A DNA stretch of 64,000 nucleotides from Gracilaria gracilis (taxonomy: Eukaryota > Rhodophyta > Florideophyceae > Gracilariales > Gracilariaceae), in the NCBI GenBank assembly GCA_030374805.1, contig JARGSG010000195.1, positions 868,001 to 932,000 of the forward strand, in the 5' to 3' direction. The position numbers were made by a program, and so were the translations under genes. Of the stretch, positions 40,321 through 50,885 are shown one piece after another. The notes beneath the pieces are model-generated. The model was not told the origin of the DNA. It did not search any database and saw nothing but the letters and a program-made list of their open reading frames with translations. Positions within the stretch are counted from its first letter, which is position 1. The number at the start of each line of letters is the position of its first letter.

Positions 40321-40680
40321 TTAGTTTTTCGGAGCCGGAACCGCCTGATGCGGGCGATTTCCCTCCGCGGGACCTACCTGATTCCCGTATACCGGTTCGC
40401 GACGCTGGGCCTGAAGGTTAGTCTGCGCGAAGGCAGGGTTACCATGCATGGTTCCAGCAGCTCCCTGAAGGGCCAACGAATGCTTAGCGCCTTCATAGGA
40501 TGTTCTGGGGACCCGTGCCTGTTCCTCGGGCGTCAGAGACTCGAACTGAGTGACGATTTTCAACCTATCCCGTGCCGGGACCGTGCACTGCGGTGAAATA
40601 TGACCAAAGTCATAACACTCGTAGCAGATCACGCGATTGAACCATCGGTGGGACGTGCTATAACACGACCCTGCTGGGTG
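40321..40680 (-). CDS. Nucleocapsid zinc knuckle in a separate frame
   Basis: A CCHC knuckle, CYECYDFGHISPQC, with the standard C-x2-C-x4-H-x4-C spacing. It lies between gag and pol and is in neither frame. The frame opens after a TAG near 40680 and overlaps the end of gag by about 50 nt. It ends with CCG AAA AAC TAA directly before pol. Both steps, gag to knuckle and knuckle to pol, are -1. The run GAAAAAC before the stop resembles a slippery heptamer but is not canonical; none is clear in the first overlap. Confidence 0.65.
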   Translation of the reverse strand, partial: HPAGSCYSTSHRWFNRVICYECYDFGHISPQCTVPARDRLKIVTQFESLTPEEQARVPRTSYEGAKHSLALQGAAGTMHGNPAFAQTNLQAQRREPVYGNQVGPAEGNRPHQAVPAPKN

Positions 40681-42473
40681 CTATCCCTCCATCCTGGGCG
40701 AGTTGTCCTCATCATGCGACCTCCATAGGGTATCGATGCTGCCGGAACTCGGCGGTCCTGACCATACAGGGCCGGATCGCACTCCGTAGACGGCACCGTG
40801 GTTGACGGCAATTCCGAGGTGGCAATTGAAGTGCCGACAGAACTCGGATTACTACCTATGAGGTGCACATTATCCATGTCCATACTGGCTTCATTCCCAT
40901 ATGAAAGGGCCAGAGAAGAGTCAGAATTGTTGGCAAACAGTACCTTACGAGGCTTCGACTTGGAGAGACGCCGAGCTCGGAGCGTATCCCCTTCAGCCTG
41001 GGCGTACTGTACCAATTCCAAATAGGTTATCTTCCGATTCTCCTCCCGATAACGGGCTACAAGTGCCCGAATCGCGGGATTTAACCCATCGACAAACATC
41101 GCACATCTCTCCTGTGAAGGATGAACATTACCACAGCGGTGGAAAGCCTTATTCAGGCGCGTTGAATAAGCCGTTTCCGTTTCTTCCGGACGTTGCTTCA
41201 GTTCCCTCAGGGCCGACGTAGCCTGCTGAATGGCATGACCAGTAGCGTATGACCTTAAGAGGTAATGAACCGCTTCGGGCCAACAAGTAACGCCGCCTTC
41301 CGAGGCTCTTGACGATCCAAGGATGGAATTAAACTGGTCTTCAGCCTGACCTTTCAGGTAATAGGGGAGGGCAACGTACGCCTGTCCCTCCGTCATTCCG
41401 AGAATATCGGCTTCATGAACGAACCTAGAGAGGAAATCCAGCACCCGGATGGGGTCTTCTCCTGTAAACTCGCGATTCTTGAGTGTCACGCTGAGCTTAC
41501 GGATGTGCGCCCTCACCTTTTCGGTACTTTTAGAGGTTCTCTTCCCTTCGGACTTCTGTAACCGATAGTAACGGTACGATAACAACTTCCGATAAAGCGG
41601 ATTCGTAGGTTTCAACTCCTTAAGACCAGGACACTTAGTTCCCTTCTCCCGGATACGTATTGCACCTTGAGAGGTAAACGTGGCCCTTGAACGGGACGAT
41701 TGAGAATGTCGACGACGTCGTTGACGAATACCTTCCGAGGCAGCAGACGATGACGACGATGACGAGCTGTCCGAGCTGTCAGAGTCAGAGTCAGAGTCAG
41801 ACGAATCCACGTGGTGGCGAAACTTTTTTGAGGACTTGCGATGGCTCTTCTTGTCATAGTGATGAACGAAATCTTTCGGAACAGACTTCTCCCGTAGGGG
41901 GGCTTCTGCTTCTTCATCCATCCTAATAATGGCTTCGAGGGTACCCAGACGGGCGTGAATTCGATCCGTTGTGGCACGGAACTCTTCCACTGTCCGATGA
42001 TAGCCATCCACGAAACCCTGTGGGGAACAAAAGCACTCCAGAATCCAGTTCATTTCCTGTCTCAGGAGCTGGATTTCTCCCGACACATCTCTCATTTGAG
42101 CGTCTTTCACTTCCTCGCGAAGCGATTCGACCTCCTTTTTGGGTGCAGCTTGAGAGCTAGCTCTCACCGCGCTCTGGGCCTCAAGCAGGCGAACTTGAGT
42201 ATCAAATTCGGATAATACTGCGTCACTTGCCGCAGCAGCGGATAAGGGTCCTTCCAGAGGAAAGGAAGCGGGCCCGGCCACTGGGGAATCAGACGTCTTC
42301 GACGGTTGTTTCCGGCTCCCGGAGTTCTTTTCTTTCACCGGTAGCGGTTCGGGAACTGACCGCTCTTGCGGGGGTAAACCAGAACCGACCGATCGGGCCT
42401 TGGACGGACTTGGCCGTTTTTCCGGATCCCATTTCAGTGACAGAAACAAACCCAAGCGGGGAAACAACTTCAA
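40629..42473 (-). CDS. Chromovirus Gag (capsid)
   Basis: Up to 614 codons open. A P/S-rich N-terminus is followed by a coiled-coil stretch (EVESLREEVKDAQMRD) and S/D runs (SDSDSDSDSSDSSSSS). The Retrotrans_gag core has FLSRFVHEADILGMTEGQAYVALPYYLKGQAEDQF, CWPEAVHYLLRSYATGHAIQQATSALREL and ETAYSTRLNKAFHRC. A basic segment precedes the stop. The first in-frame ATG comes only about 124 codons in (QMRDVSGE). The long upstream open part suggests a non-ATG start, a start lost by mutation, or a short spliced leader. Confidence 0.8.
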   Translation of the reverse strand: MKLFPRLGLFLSLKWDPEKRPSPSKARSVGSGLPPQERSVPEPLPVKEKNSGSRKQPSKTSDSPVAGPASFPLEGPLSAAAASDAVLSEFDTQVRLLEAQSAVRASSQAAPKKEVESLREEVKDAQMRDVSGEIQLLRQEMNWILECFCSPQGFVDGYHRTVEEFRATTDRIHARLGTLEAIIRMDEEAEAPLREKSVPKDFVHHYDKKSHRKSSKKFRHHVDSSDSDSDSDSSDSSSSSSSSAASEGIRQRRRRHSQSSRSRATFTSQGAIRIREKGTKCPGLKELKPTNPLYRKLLSYRYYRLQKSEGKRTSKSTEKVRAHIRKLSVTLKNREFTGEDPIRVLDFLSRFVHEADILGMTEGQAYVALPYYLKGQAEDQFNSILGSSRASEGGVTCWPEAVHYLLRSYATGHAIQQATSALRELKQRPEETETAYSTRLNKAFHRCGNVHPSQERCAMFVDGLNPAIRALVARYREENRKITYLELVQYAQAEGDTLRARRLSKSKPRKVLFANNSDSSLALSYGNEASMDMDNVHLIGSNPSSVGTSIATSELPSTTVPSTECDPALYGQDRRVPAASIPYGGRMMRTTRPGWRDSTQQGRVIARPTDGSIA

Positions 42474-42547
42474 GCTTCTAGTTTCGAACTCTTATGAGTC
42501 CTACTTCAATTAAACTTCCTTTTTAGGCTCTAGTCCACTAGACTCTT

Positions 42548-42563
42548 CCAGGTCGGGAGACCA
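42548..42563 (-). promoter_or_regulatory. Primer binding site
   Basis: Three bases inside the 5' LTR, the minus strand reads TGGTCTCCCGACCTGG. It begins TGG as expected for pairing with a tRNA CCA end. I could not name the tRNA from memory. Confidence 0.7.
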
Positions 42564-42566
42564 GAA

Positions 42567-43563
42567 TGTAGAGCAAACCCCAAAAAGGATACGTGTCCAC
42601 CAGGGTGTCCGAGTCCTGCTCCCACAAAAGGGCGAACTCAGAAGTAGAGCCCTCTGCCCGTGCGCGTGCCGCGTGGCAGCAGGGTGTAAACCGGAGACGG
42701 TACTGGAATAAACTGCAGAGGTAAAGAAGAGGGTGGGCCTAGAGAGGAATAACCGACGACGGGTCACGAGAGAACGAGTCCAGAAGTGGAGCGAAGGGTG
42801 CCGTAAGACGGTGTAGTGCTCCTACGGAGAACCACACGAGCGAAGCTACGGCCCGTGCCAACGGGGGGGACAGGGCCGATAGCGGAACGAGACACACACA
42901 CACGTGTGTCCAAATATAACTCTATACAGAGGCGGAAGCGAGACCTGCACCAGGAAAACGATGAACTAAACAAAGATCCGGTACCTCGGTCAACGACAGC
43001 AAATACGACCTGATACTGGAGCAATTAGCGAAACGAGCCAGAAACTGGTAGTAAAGAACTTCCTTAGGGACCCTGAGGGGTGATTGTATCGAGACCAGTC
43101 GTGGTTACTCTCCTTAGAGGAGTCGTGAACCTACGTAGGCAGTAACAACCATGCCCCAGCCTTCGGGATGAAGACCACGTACTTCAAGAAGAAGATACGA
43201 CTCAGGTGAGTTTTACTTAGTGGCTCCAGGGCGAGATCGCCCGAGCATATATACTATCTACTGTATCTAGGGCTGCGCACTCCCACGAGGGCTCTACACG
43301 TGGACAACCCAGTGTCAGGGTGCCAAAGTATCGACCCAGCGGGTGTCACGCCAAATATTTGGACAAATATGCCACAAAGCCCTACTGTACACCTATTTCA
43401 TAGGTTCTATCCCAGATTCACCTAACAAGGTACGTTCCAATAATATTTCCAAATCCACCCGAAACGGGGTCCATATTCATAGTCTGACACGTCAGTGCCC
43501 AATGGGTAGAGCTCCGTTATGAGAAACTTCATCGTGCCGACATCGGATTGCCATTGCTCCACA
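42567..43563 (-). repeat. 5' LTR of the chromovirus
   Basis: 997 bp, TG...CA, promoter LTR for the minus-strand genes. Followed by the ATCTG duplication at 43564-43568. Confidence 0.9.
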
Positions 43564-45113
43564 ATCTGCACAATAGCTCTATCAAATATGATGAAGAAAC
43601 TTTGGGGGGACAGTTAAAGACTTTAAACGGGTTCAAAAGGACGTTTTTTGAGAAACGTTATCGAAGTCCGGCGGAAATAAGCACGATTATCGTCCCTTTT
43701 AACGTCGTGAACATTCACTGGGCTGTACTGGTGGCTAAAAGGGTACGTAACACACAGTGGGAGCTTTACTGGGGAGATAGTTTGCGTTTTAAATGTTGAA
43801 AGAAGTTTCGTAGACTGGTGACGTTGGTGATTGATCATGCTTTGGGACAGGCAATGGATTGGAGCTTTCCGGATCCGAATTACATGCTGTACATATTACA
43901 TTACGTACCACAGACAGATTCGCATAGCTGTGGTGCGTATGTATTGTCAACGATGGCGGAATTCTCTGAGACGCGAGGGACAATTCCTCAGGCTACTTTC
44001 GTTGTCGGTCACCCGAAAAACCTCACCGAGAAGTACCGGTGGGCGTGCGCAGAGGGTCGCTTAAAAGTGGTGATGGCTCTGTCGCATCATCGCCCGGTGA
44101 CCAATACGTACCTGGTAAACCAGCTTCAGAAAGAGAAGAGGGAGACTACGTTCTTGCTCCGTCATGGGAAGGATGAAGTTGATGCTGAGCAAACTGTTTC
44201 AGGGGAGCGAGGGGCTGGGCGTGGAAGGCGAGGCTCAGACACTGAATCTTCGTCAATTGAAGCAATTGGAGAAGAGGAGGTTGCTCTTGGTGGGAAACAT
44301 GCAGTTCGGGACGGGGAGAGTGCTGGTAAAAGGAGAGGTGGGCCGAATAGAATGACTGTGTTGGACCTCCCTGGCTATATCGCCGACTTGGTCGCCTCTG
44401 AAGGGTGCGACTACACAGTGCAATACGCCACACCGGTTAGTCGCTCGCGTTTGTACGGGCTCAACGTACGAGTAAGGTGCATGAGGTACAAGAAGAACCC
44501 GCCTGGCTGTCAATGTAAAGCTTCGTTCATGGCCAAAGCCCTTCTTGATGGGAAAGGATGGATATTGACCTTTAATGGGGTGCATAACCATGAGCGCGGG
44601 AGGACGGTTGGAGATCAGAGAGCGGAGAAACGAAGAAAAGCTGTGAAACAAACCATAGTGAAAACGGCCCCTACCCGACTTCATATTCCTTATATTCACT
44701 TCACTCCAACATATGTGCGTGTAGCGGACGGCGAGAAGCTTCCTTCCGGAAAGGCTACGGTGGAGGAGATGAAGGCAACGGAGGAACAATCGAGAGAATT
44801 ATCTGACGATGAGGATTTCATTTCAGACGTTCCACGTCGCCCTGACCAGGTACAAAACTGGTTGAAGAAGTCTCCCAGAAGCGATGGAGAGTACATGAGC
44901 ACACAGGAGCTCCGTTCTCCTCCTACCTCCACTCTAATTTCGGACAGCAGTGAGGTTGAAAACGTTCTTGAGCAATCTACAGTTGGGAGAATAGGAACGG
45001 CTGTGGAGGACGAAAGGTGTGGCTCTAATGAACCGCAATTGCTATCAGACGATAGCTCAGTCATTGACATCACCTCTCAAGTGAAGCCCAAATTCGTAGC
45101 AAGCAAACCAAAG

Positions 45114-45179
45114 GTACGTTGGCTCCTCCTTCATTACTCACATTGGATGTAGTGTAGTTCTCTGACATGATGTGTACAG
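45114..45179 (+). other. Intron 1 of the MULE gene
   Basis: 66 bp, phase 0. Begins GTACGT, has CTCTGAC as a branch candidate and ends TACAG. Its removal joins SKPK to PRCTIPVAYDPDDDD without changing frame. Confidence 0.7.
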
Positions 45180-47269
45180 CCACGATGTACAATACCAGTC
45201 GCATACGACCCCGACGATGATGATGTCAACCAAGAGATTCAGGCAGAAGCAGTGGGGCCACAAACACAATCTCCATCTGTTGAGGAAGATTCTGGATCAG
45301 ACAGTACAGCGTTAACGGAGCAACTCCCCGAAGACGAACTGGTGCGAAGGGGGTTCATAGCGTACTTGAAACTGGTAGGAGTGAATGGCGAGCATGAGGT
45401 CCTCCTACATTTGCAGTATATAGCAGAGTACTTCGGATATAAGCTGACAATCCGGGACTCAAAGTATAAGGTGGTTCAGGAGGAGAGGAAAGTTTTTGTA
45501 CGCGGGTATCTCAGATGTTCTCTGGGATATGTCGAACAATGTAAATGCCCGTACACGTTCAAAGTTCGGAGAGCTCGAGTATCAGCGTCCAGAGAGTCCA
45601 AGTACGCGTTTTTACCCGACTTCTCCAGAGCGCACCACAATCACGCAGCGACGAACTCCTTGCATACGAAAATGTCTCCAGATATGGAGCGGGAGGCACG
45701 TCATTTACGAAGTAAGCTGCACCTACAGTACGATGTGGTACTAAAGCTTATCGAGGATAAGTATGATGTTCTTGTGGACAAAAGTCTTTTTCGAAAGCGT
45801 TTGAAGTACATGGAAGACGCTCGCTATCACAGGGAAAAAGAGTGCCTACGATTGTATCAGAATTTGATACGTCTACAAACCGAGAATGCTAAACACAAGG
45901 TGTACTGCATGACAGATCAGGAAGATGGTCTGCAGTATATTGCTTGGTGCTTGGAGGATTGGGCCCAGGACTACGAACAATTTGGCATCGTGCCGGGGAT
46001 GAGCATGGATTGTAAGGCAGTTGCCAATCGCTTTAGTTTACCTCTCCTCAGCGTGAACGGAAGAGACAACCACGGTCACTTGACTACCTTCTTCATGGCT
46101 TACATAGGTGACGAGACAGCGGACAGCTTAGTCTGGGTACTTCAACGCTTCAAGGAGTGTATGCGCGTCACTCCGAGTTCGGTAGCTGTTGATCAGTGTA
46201 TGGCACTGATCAATGCAATCCATACCGTACTCCCGTACTGTTTCGTGGTATTGGATGACTGGCATCTCAACCAGAACCAGGAACCAAACGTAGAACGATG
46301 GTGCAAGTCTCTATCAGTGACACACCTAGCGGAGAACATGGGCAGAGAGCTGTACGAGCTACGAAAGTGCGCAACAGTGGCGAAGTTTGAGGCCACCAGA
46401 ACGCACTTCGAGCAAAGGTACTTTAACAACTTTAACAAACCATTGCCGAGATGGTACAAATTCCTGTACCGTGACAACGCTGTGATGGTGGTCAGATGTT
46501 TTAAGGAGCTCCATCTGCCCTGCCGCTTCTTCTTTCAGGGCACGGGATACTGTGAAGCCTCCCATGCAAGGTACAGACACCTCATTTTGAACCGTGACGT
46601 CCCTTTTTCTGACGTCCCACTCGAAATGAAGCGAATAACAGAACGCTTGAAACTGGAACGCGTTCATAGGGCGTCAGTGAGGGACTCAACCCTCCGTAAC
46701 AAACTGGTTAACTCCGGTCTTTTCGTATCTATCGCTTCTGCAACCAACATTATCCAAACCTTCACCAAGTACAGCGTCACCAAATTCCTCGATCATAGCG
46801 TTCGATTGTCCGCTTCATACAAAATCGTTGACGCTGTAGTGATCCCAACGCACGCCGTACCATTGGACACTGACCTAAACCTCGAAGATCTCAACATTTC
46901 AGTGCAAGAACCTCTGGTTATGTTCACCTTCACGAAGTTCTACACAGCTGCTGCAACAATTGGACATGATAGCGACATCGATTGTTTCAAAGTCTATATT
47001 CATTGCCCGACTGACGACTTGGGGACCGTGACGGGAAGATGCAGCTGTAGAGATATAAATGCGAACGGGATCCCCTGCGCCCATGTGACCAGACTGTTCA
47101 TCGTGTACAACGATATTCTGGAGCGATGGCCGTACCTTCGCAATGTCCTCCGAAGACGGTTTCGGATTCAAAGCCTCTGGCACCCCTACTGGTGTAGAGA
47201 TCGTCTGAGGTGGACAATCGGAAATATTCTCAATTTCAGAGCTAAAATGGGAATTGCAACCCCCCCAAG

Positions 47270-47384
47270 GTATTCACCATAGCAAAGACCAAACTCAGTG
47301 CGATGTGAATCCCAATCAATAGGAGGACGGCTCATCACAACACCCAATTAAACAGAGCTAATACACCGGGAACGAGTGCACTAG
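47270..47384 (+). other. Intron 2 of the MULE gene (probable)
   Basis: 115 bp, phase 2. Begins GTATTC after AAG, contains CTAATAC and ends ACTAG. Removal turns the transposase end at 47282 into a fusion with the downstream 200-codon frame (FITQRLEQQRSEEISSYV). The donor is weaker than in the first intron. Confidence 0.5.
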
Positions 47385-48212
47385 ATTCATCACACAGCGT
47401 CTCGAGCAGCAGAGAAGTGAAGAGATCTCGTCCTATGTCAACTACTCGAACGGAAAATCTGTATACGACCAAATGCATAGAGTGACAGAGAGCTTCGGAA
47501 GGTTTGCAGTCGATAGTTTAAGGGAATACCTGGACGAAGAATTGCGCCAGTTGAATGCTGGAAGATATCCTTCTCGACCGCAGCACGCTATTGTCCCTCC
47601 AGCCACTGTTCCTGATCTTGCCACGCAATTGGATGAAGTAAGGGCGGTGGAGGTGCAACATCCAAATGCTGGCATTGGAAGGACCAAAAAGGAAAGAAAA
47701 GTGTCCTTACGAGAGCGACAAAACAAAAGAAAGCGGCGTCGGTTAAACAATGATGCGTCTGTATGTCCTGAAGGTGTTCTAATTCCCAATACAGAGAATC
47801 CTACAACTTCTCAATCTCCAACAACAAATTCTGGAAGTACACAGACGCCGGGATCTGGCGGGTCAAACTTGATGCCTTCTCAACCATTAAACGTTTCATC
47901 TGCGTTGCAGGTGGCAGTGAGAATTTTGGACCATCCAGATCACCAATATGATGGAATGAGGGGATCAGACAATGCACACAACGAGTAAACATGTTAGTTT
48001 CTTTCTTTTTGTCATGTTCGCAACAGTTAGTAGCTACTTACAACGCATTTTCTTTAGTCCCACAGCGCTGAGTAGTGTCGTTAGGTACAAGATGAAGCGT
48101 AGAGGAAAAAAGATTGTAGGTGAATTGTGGCGTGGGGACGGGGCAAGAAAGGGTGGTAGCTATGGAGAGAGGGGTTTGGAAAGCAGCGCCTTGAGCTTTG
48201 TGATGAGAATAA

Positions 48213-48487
48213 TGCGCAGTGTTATGCTTCGAAAAGCGCGCGGTTTTCTAACTAGATGTACACATCTTGTATTCTTCTATTGTAGGCGTCACCGTCACGC
48301 GTTGAGGGTCTACCCAATTACATTGCGAGCTACACAAGGTCTACTGGTGGGGCCGGGAGAATTGATGCAGACCCTCCCTTTCTGAGTGACAGCTACAAGG
48401 GAGGGTCTGGAGCAAAACGTATCATAAAGAGGGAGGGTCTGGCGGCTTTTTTCACGGCCCTCACAGAGCGTAGATTTCCCCCTACCC
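48213..48487 (-). repeat. MULE right terminal inverted repeat
   Basis: Reverse-complement partner of 30686-30960. Homology ends just before TCTAGCACCT, the presumed target duplication, and at the inner side at ACTGCGCA. Confidence 0.8.
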
Positions 48488-48500
48488 TCTAGCACCTACA

Positions 48501-50347
48501 ATGCCGTTGTTCATGAGACGCCAGACAGCAAAATTCAAGGCTGACCAACGTAGACGTGAGGACTTTCAGCACCGCCGCAGACAAGCTGCAAACCTCATTA
48601 GAGCTCGTGAAACAGACGCAAATGTTGCCGCAGCAACGTTTGTGAGCAAACGAAAAATATATCGAATCAAGAAAGCCATCAATGACGAAAACAATCAGCA
48701 ACTCAATAAGCTCCTCACCCCAACAGCACACTATCCAGGCCGTAAGCCTGTACTTTTGCACGCAGAAGAAAAGATGTAGGTCGACAAAGCAATGTTTGTC
48801 TCTGAACGCGGTTTTACAATGTTTTAACAGGAAATGCGGGCGGTGATGGCACAAATAGCAAACGATGGCCGCAAATCATACCACCACGGACTGCCTACAC
48901 CATATGCATTGCGTTCGTTTTGCGCCCGTAACAAATCTCTCACAATGCGAAGAACCGAAAACATTGTCACGAAGCGCATTGCAGCACAGAACCCAGAACA
49001 TCTTCAAGCCTTAGTGGACGTCATAAATAGGCTAAAACCTGAGATGCCAGAAGTGTTCACGAATCTCCTTAAAGTATATAATTTGGATGAAACCGCAATT
49101 AATGCTTCATATGGGCGGCGTTACCGGAGTTTCAACGCTGCCAACAGACGGAACGGAGGTTTGCAAATGAAGATGAAAAACAGCGGTAAGCATCTGACTG
49201 TAATTATAACAACCTCTGCAACGGAAAATATTGCGCCAATGTTTCTCATCGCGCAAGGGAGAAAACCGGTTGAGAACTGGATGACACCAACACTCGATCC
49301 TGTGACGAAGAAACTTCCTAAAGAATACCAGTGGCTTGCGGATGAAAACTGGCTTCCAAGGGGAACAAAATTGGAATGCAGCGCGAAGGGTTCAATAACG
49401 AAGGAACTCTTACCGGACGTTATTGCGCACTTCAATTCATTCGCGCGTAAGTTCGTCCCACAAGACGAAAAGATCCTTCTTTTTGTTGACGGACACAGTT
49501 CCAGAAAGGGTCGTGAGTGGATTGAGGCCACCGTTTCGAATAACATTGAAGTCGTGCAGCTGCCTGCCAATACGTCTCATTTTCTGCAACCTTGTGACGA
49601 TCGAATAAACAAGGTGTTTCAAGAGAATGTCAGAAACGCATTGGATGTGTTCTTATACAATGGAGCTTACCTCAACGGAAATATCTCTGTGAAAATGAAG
49701 CTGGCCGCATCCGCATACAGGTCCCTGGATGCAGGTTTGGCGGTGAGAAGCTTTCTAAACCGTGTTTGTTTCCGTTCGATCCTGAGAAAATCATAGGTTT
49801 TGCAAACGCCTCCAATCTGGAACCCGAGCGGAGTACGAGAGTCAATTTACCACAGCTGGGGAGTGCCCGGCTCGCGGATGATTCCATTGCGAAGGAGGTT
49901 CGTAGACTGGCTTCCAAGATTACTAACTCAACGACCTTCCTACAAGAAGTTGAGAATATCTTGCAGCAAAACCCGTCAACGAACAGTGTTATATGGCGCC
50001 CACAGCCAGTCATTACACCGACAAAAGGAAAGGCCAAGACAAATCTAGGCGGCGCTCCGGTGTTGTGGTAAACGGAGGGCATACTACCTGCTGGAGCACA
50101 GGCTTTCAATGGGTTGGAGGCGGAGCATTCTTCTGCAGTAAATGATGAGAATGAGAAGGAGAATGGAGGTCAGCAAGAGGAAGAAAACGTCGGAAATGTG
50201 TCTGGATCGCTTCGTGATTCGGACTTGGACGACGTACCGATATCTAAATGGACATCATTTGCAGAAAGGCCACGAAGCACTCGCCATGGGTCTAGTATGC
50301 AACAGGAAGCGGCATCAGCCTTGCTTTCTATGGTCCATTACCGTTAG
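48501..50347 (+). pseudogene. Second pogo-like (DDE_1) transposase
   Basis: Begins with an ATG at 48501, 3 bp beyond the MULE's target duplication. The N-terminus is basic (RRREDFQHRRRQAANLIRAR). A TAG at 48777 breaks the frame; a 55-bp GTAGGT...AACAG candidate intron there does not restore phase. The catalytic domain (48834-49796) has NLDETAINASY, ILLFVDGHSSRKG and LPANTSHFLQPCDDRINKVFQ, the DDE_1 blocks. Near 49770 the frame shifts by -1 to an open frame reading FPFDPEKIIGFANAS. This holds, after a TAA at 50069, an acidic tail (NDENEKENGGQQEEENVG) to 50347. With three breaks this copy is a pseudogene. It belongs to a different subfamily from the element at 20250. Confidence 0.65.
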
Positions 50348-50573
50348 CTTTGATAGTGAAGCGCGACGGTGGCGTGCCAAATTAAGCCCTCTGGGGAGGG
50401 CTTGCCGACGAAGGTATTAAAAGGTTGCTCAGAATCTATGTTTTATGGTCTGCATTCGTTTGTTTCCACCGCCCAAAATATGTGCCAAATTAAGTCTGTG
50501 TGAGGGTTACCAACGGTACCTGTTGACCGAGCTAGCGTTACTTGCATTGGATGGCACCGTTGTTTCAGTAAGG

Positions 50574-50693
50574 GTTATCAACTGCCTGGTAGGGAAATAT
50601 GGAGCCCGAAGGAAGTTATTTTCCCCGAAGGCGAAGCGAAGGAAAATAACCATCTCGAGGGCTCCAATATTTCCCTACCAGCCAGTTGATAAC
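50574..50693. repeat. 120-bp fold-back repeat (MITE-like)
   Basis: The outer arms GTTATCAACTG...GGTAGGGAAATA and TATTTCCCTACCAGCCAGTTGATAAC pair almost perfectly. An inner pair (GTTATTTTCC / GGAAAATAAC) continues the stem to a small CGAAGGCGAAGCGAAGG loop. The whole segment is close to a single long palindrome. Confidence 0.75.
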
Positions 50694-50885
50694 GCGCTTG
50701 TCAACAAACTGCGAGCGAAACTCGAGGCCAGCTTTCAATAAAATAAAGCGTATGTGACATTACATAATGTAGCGCTAATTTGGCGCATCAAAACTGGGTC
50801 ACAAACAACGAAGTTATGGCGTGCAATCAAAAATTGACTGTAATCATTGATTGCAGCCATGCTTACGTATACATAACCCATTTAG

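Larger units (their letters stand above)
31572..43563 (-). mobile_element. Ty3/gypsy chromovirus, full length, young
   Basis: An 11,992-bp LTR retrotransposon on the minus strand. LTRs of 997 bp begin TG and end CA. The 5-bp duplication ATCTG is present at 31567-31571 and 43564-43568. The two LTRs differ at about five positions by eye, about 99.5% identity, so insertion was recent. Order on the minus strand: 5' LTR, primer binding site, gag, zinc knuckle, protease, RT, RNase H, integrase with GPY/F module, chromodomain remnant, a long antisense ORF, polypurine tract, 3' LTR. The PR-RT-RH-IN order and the chromodomain place it with chromoviruses. Confidence 0.9.
43569..47988 (+). pseudogene. 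ULP1-FAR1-MULE transposase gene, 3' part
   Basis: Continues the frame of 31068-31571. The ULP1/C48 protease shows His in NIHWAVLVA, Asp in YWGDSL, and the Gln/Cys block PQTDSHSCGAYVLS, i.e. a full His-Asp-Gln-Cys set. One TGA (43797-43799) lies between Asp and Cys. After an acidic linker a FAR1-type zinc domain follows (YTVQYATPVSRSRLYG, CQCKASFMAKALL, GVHNHERG). Removing introns 45114-45179 and 47270-47384 keeps the frame open into the transposase. Its acidic positions lie in SMDCKAVANRF, VAVDQCMALINAI and YCEASHARYRHL. The SWIM finger is CSCRDINANGIPCAHV. The last exon (47385-47988) is coiled-coil/basic. Plant MULEs with ULP1 usually keep the protease as a separate ORF. The gene is dead here through the TGA and the retrotransposon. 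Confidence 0.7.
30686..48487 (+). mobile_element. Mutator-like element with ULP1, split by a retrotransposon
   Basis: Two 275-bp inverted repeats (30686-30960 and 48213-48487) bound a gene that joins ULP1 protease, FAR1-type zinc domain, MULE transposase and SWIM finger. Long terminal inverted repeats are characteristic of MULEs. Imperfect 10-bp direct repeats flank the ends: CCTAGCTCCT (30676-30685) and TCTAGCACCT (48488-48497), 8 of 10 matching. They would be the target duplication, aged by mutation. Without the 11,992-bp chromovirus and its duplicated 5 bp the element is about 5.8 kb. Its right end is 3 bp from the start codon of a pogo-like transposase. Confidence 0.75.

Noticed and set aside
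43728-43813. Intron beginning GTACGT that would remove the TGA at 43797
   Set aside because: It would also remove YWGDSL, which carries the ULP1 catalytic aspartate.
48776-48830. Candidate 55-bp intron in the second pogo-like transposase
   Set aside because: Donor and acceptor look acceptable but joining them leaves the wrong frame, so a stop or indel is more likely.
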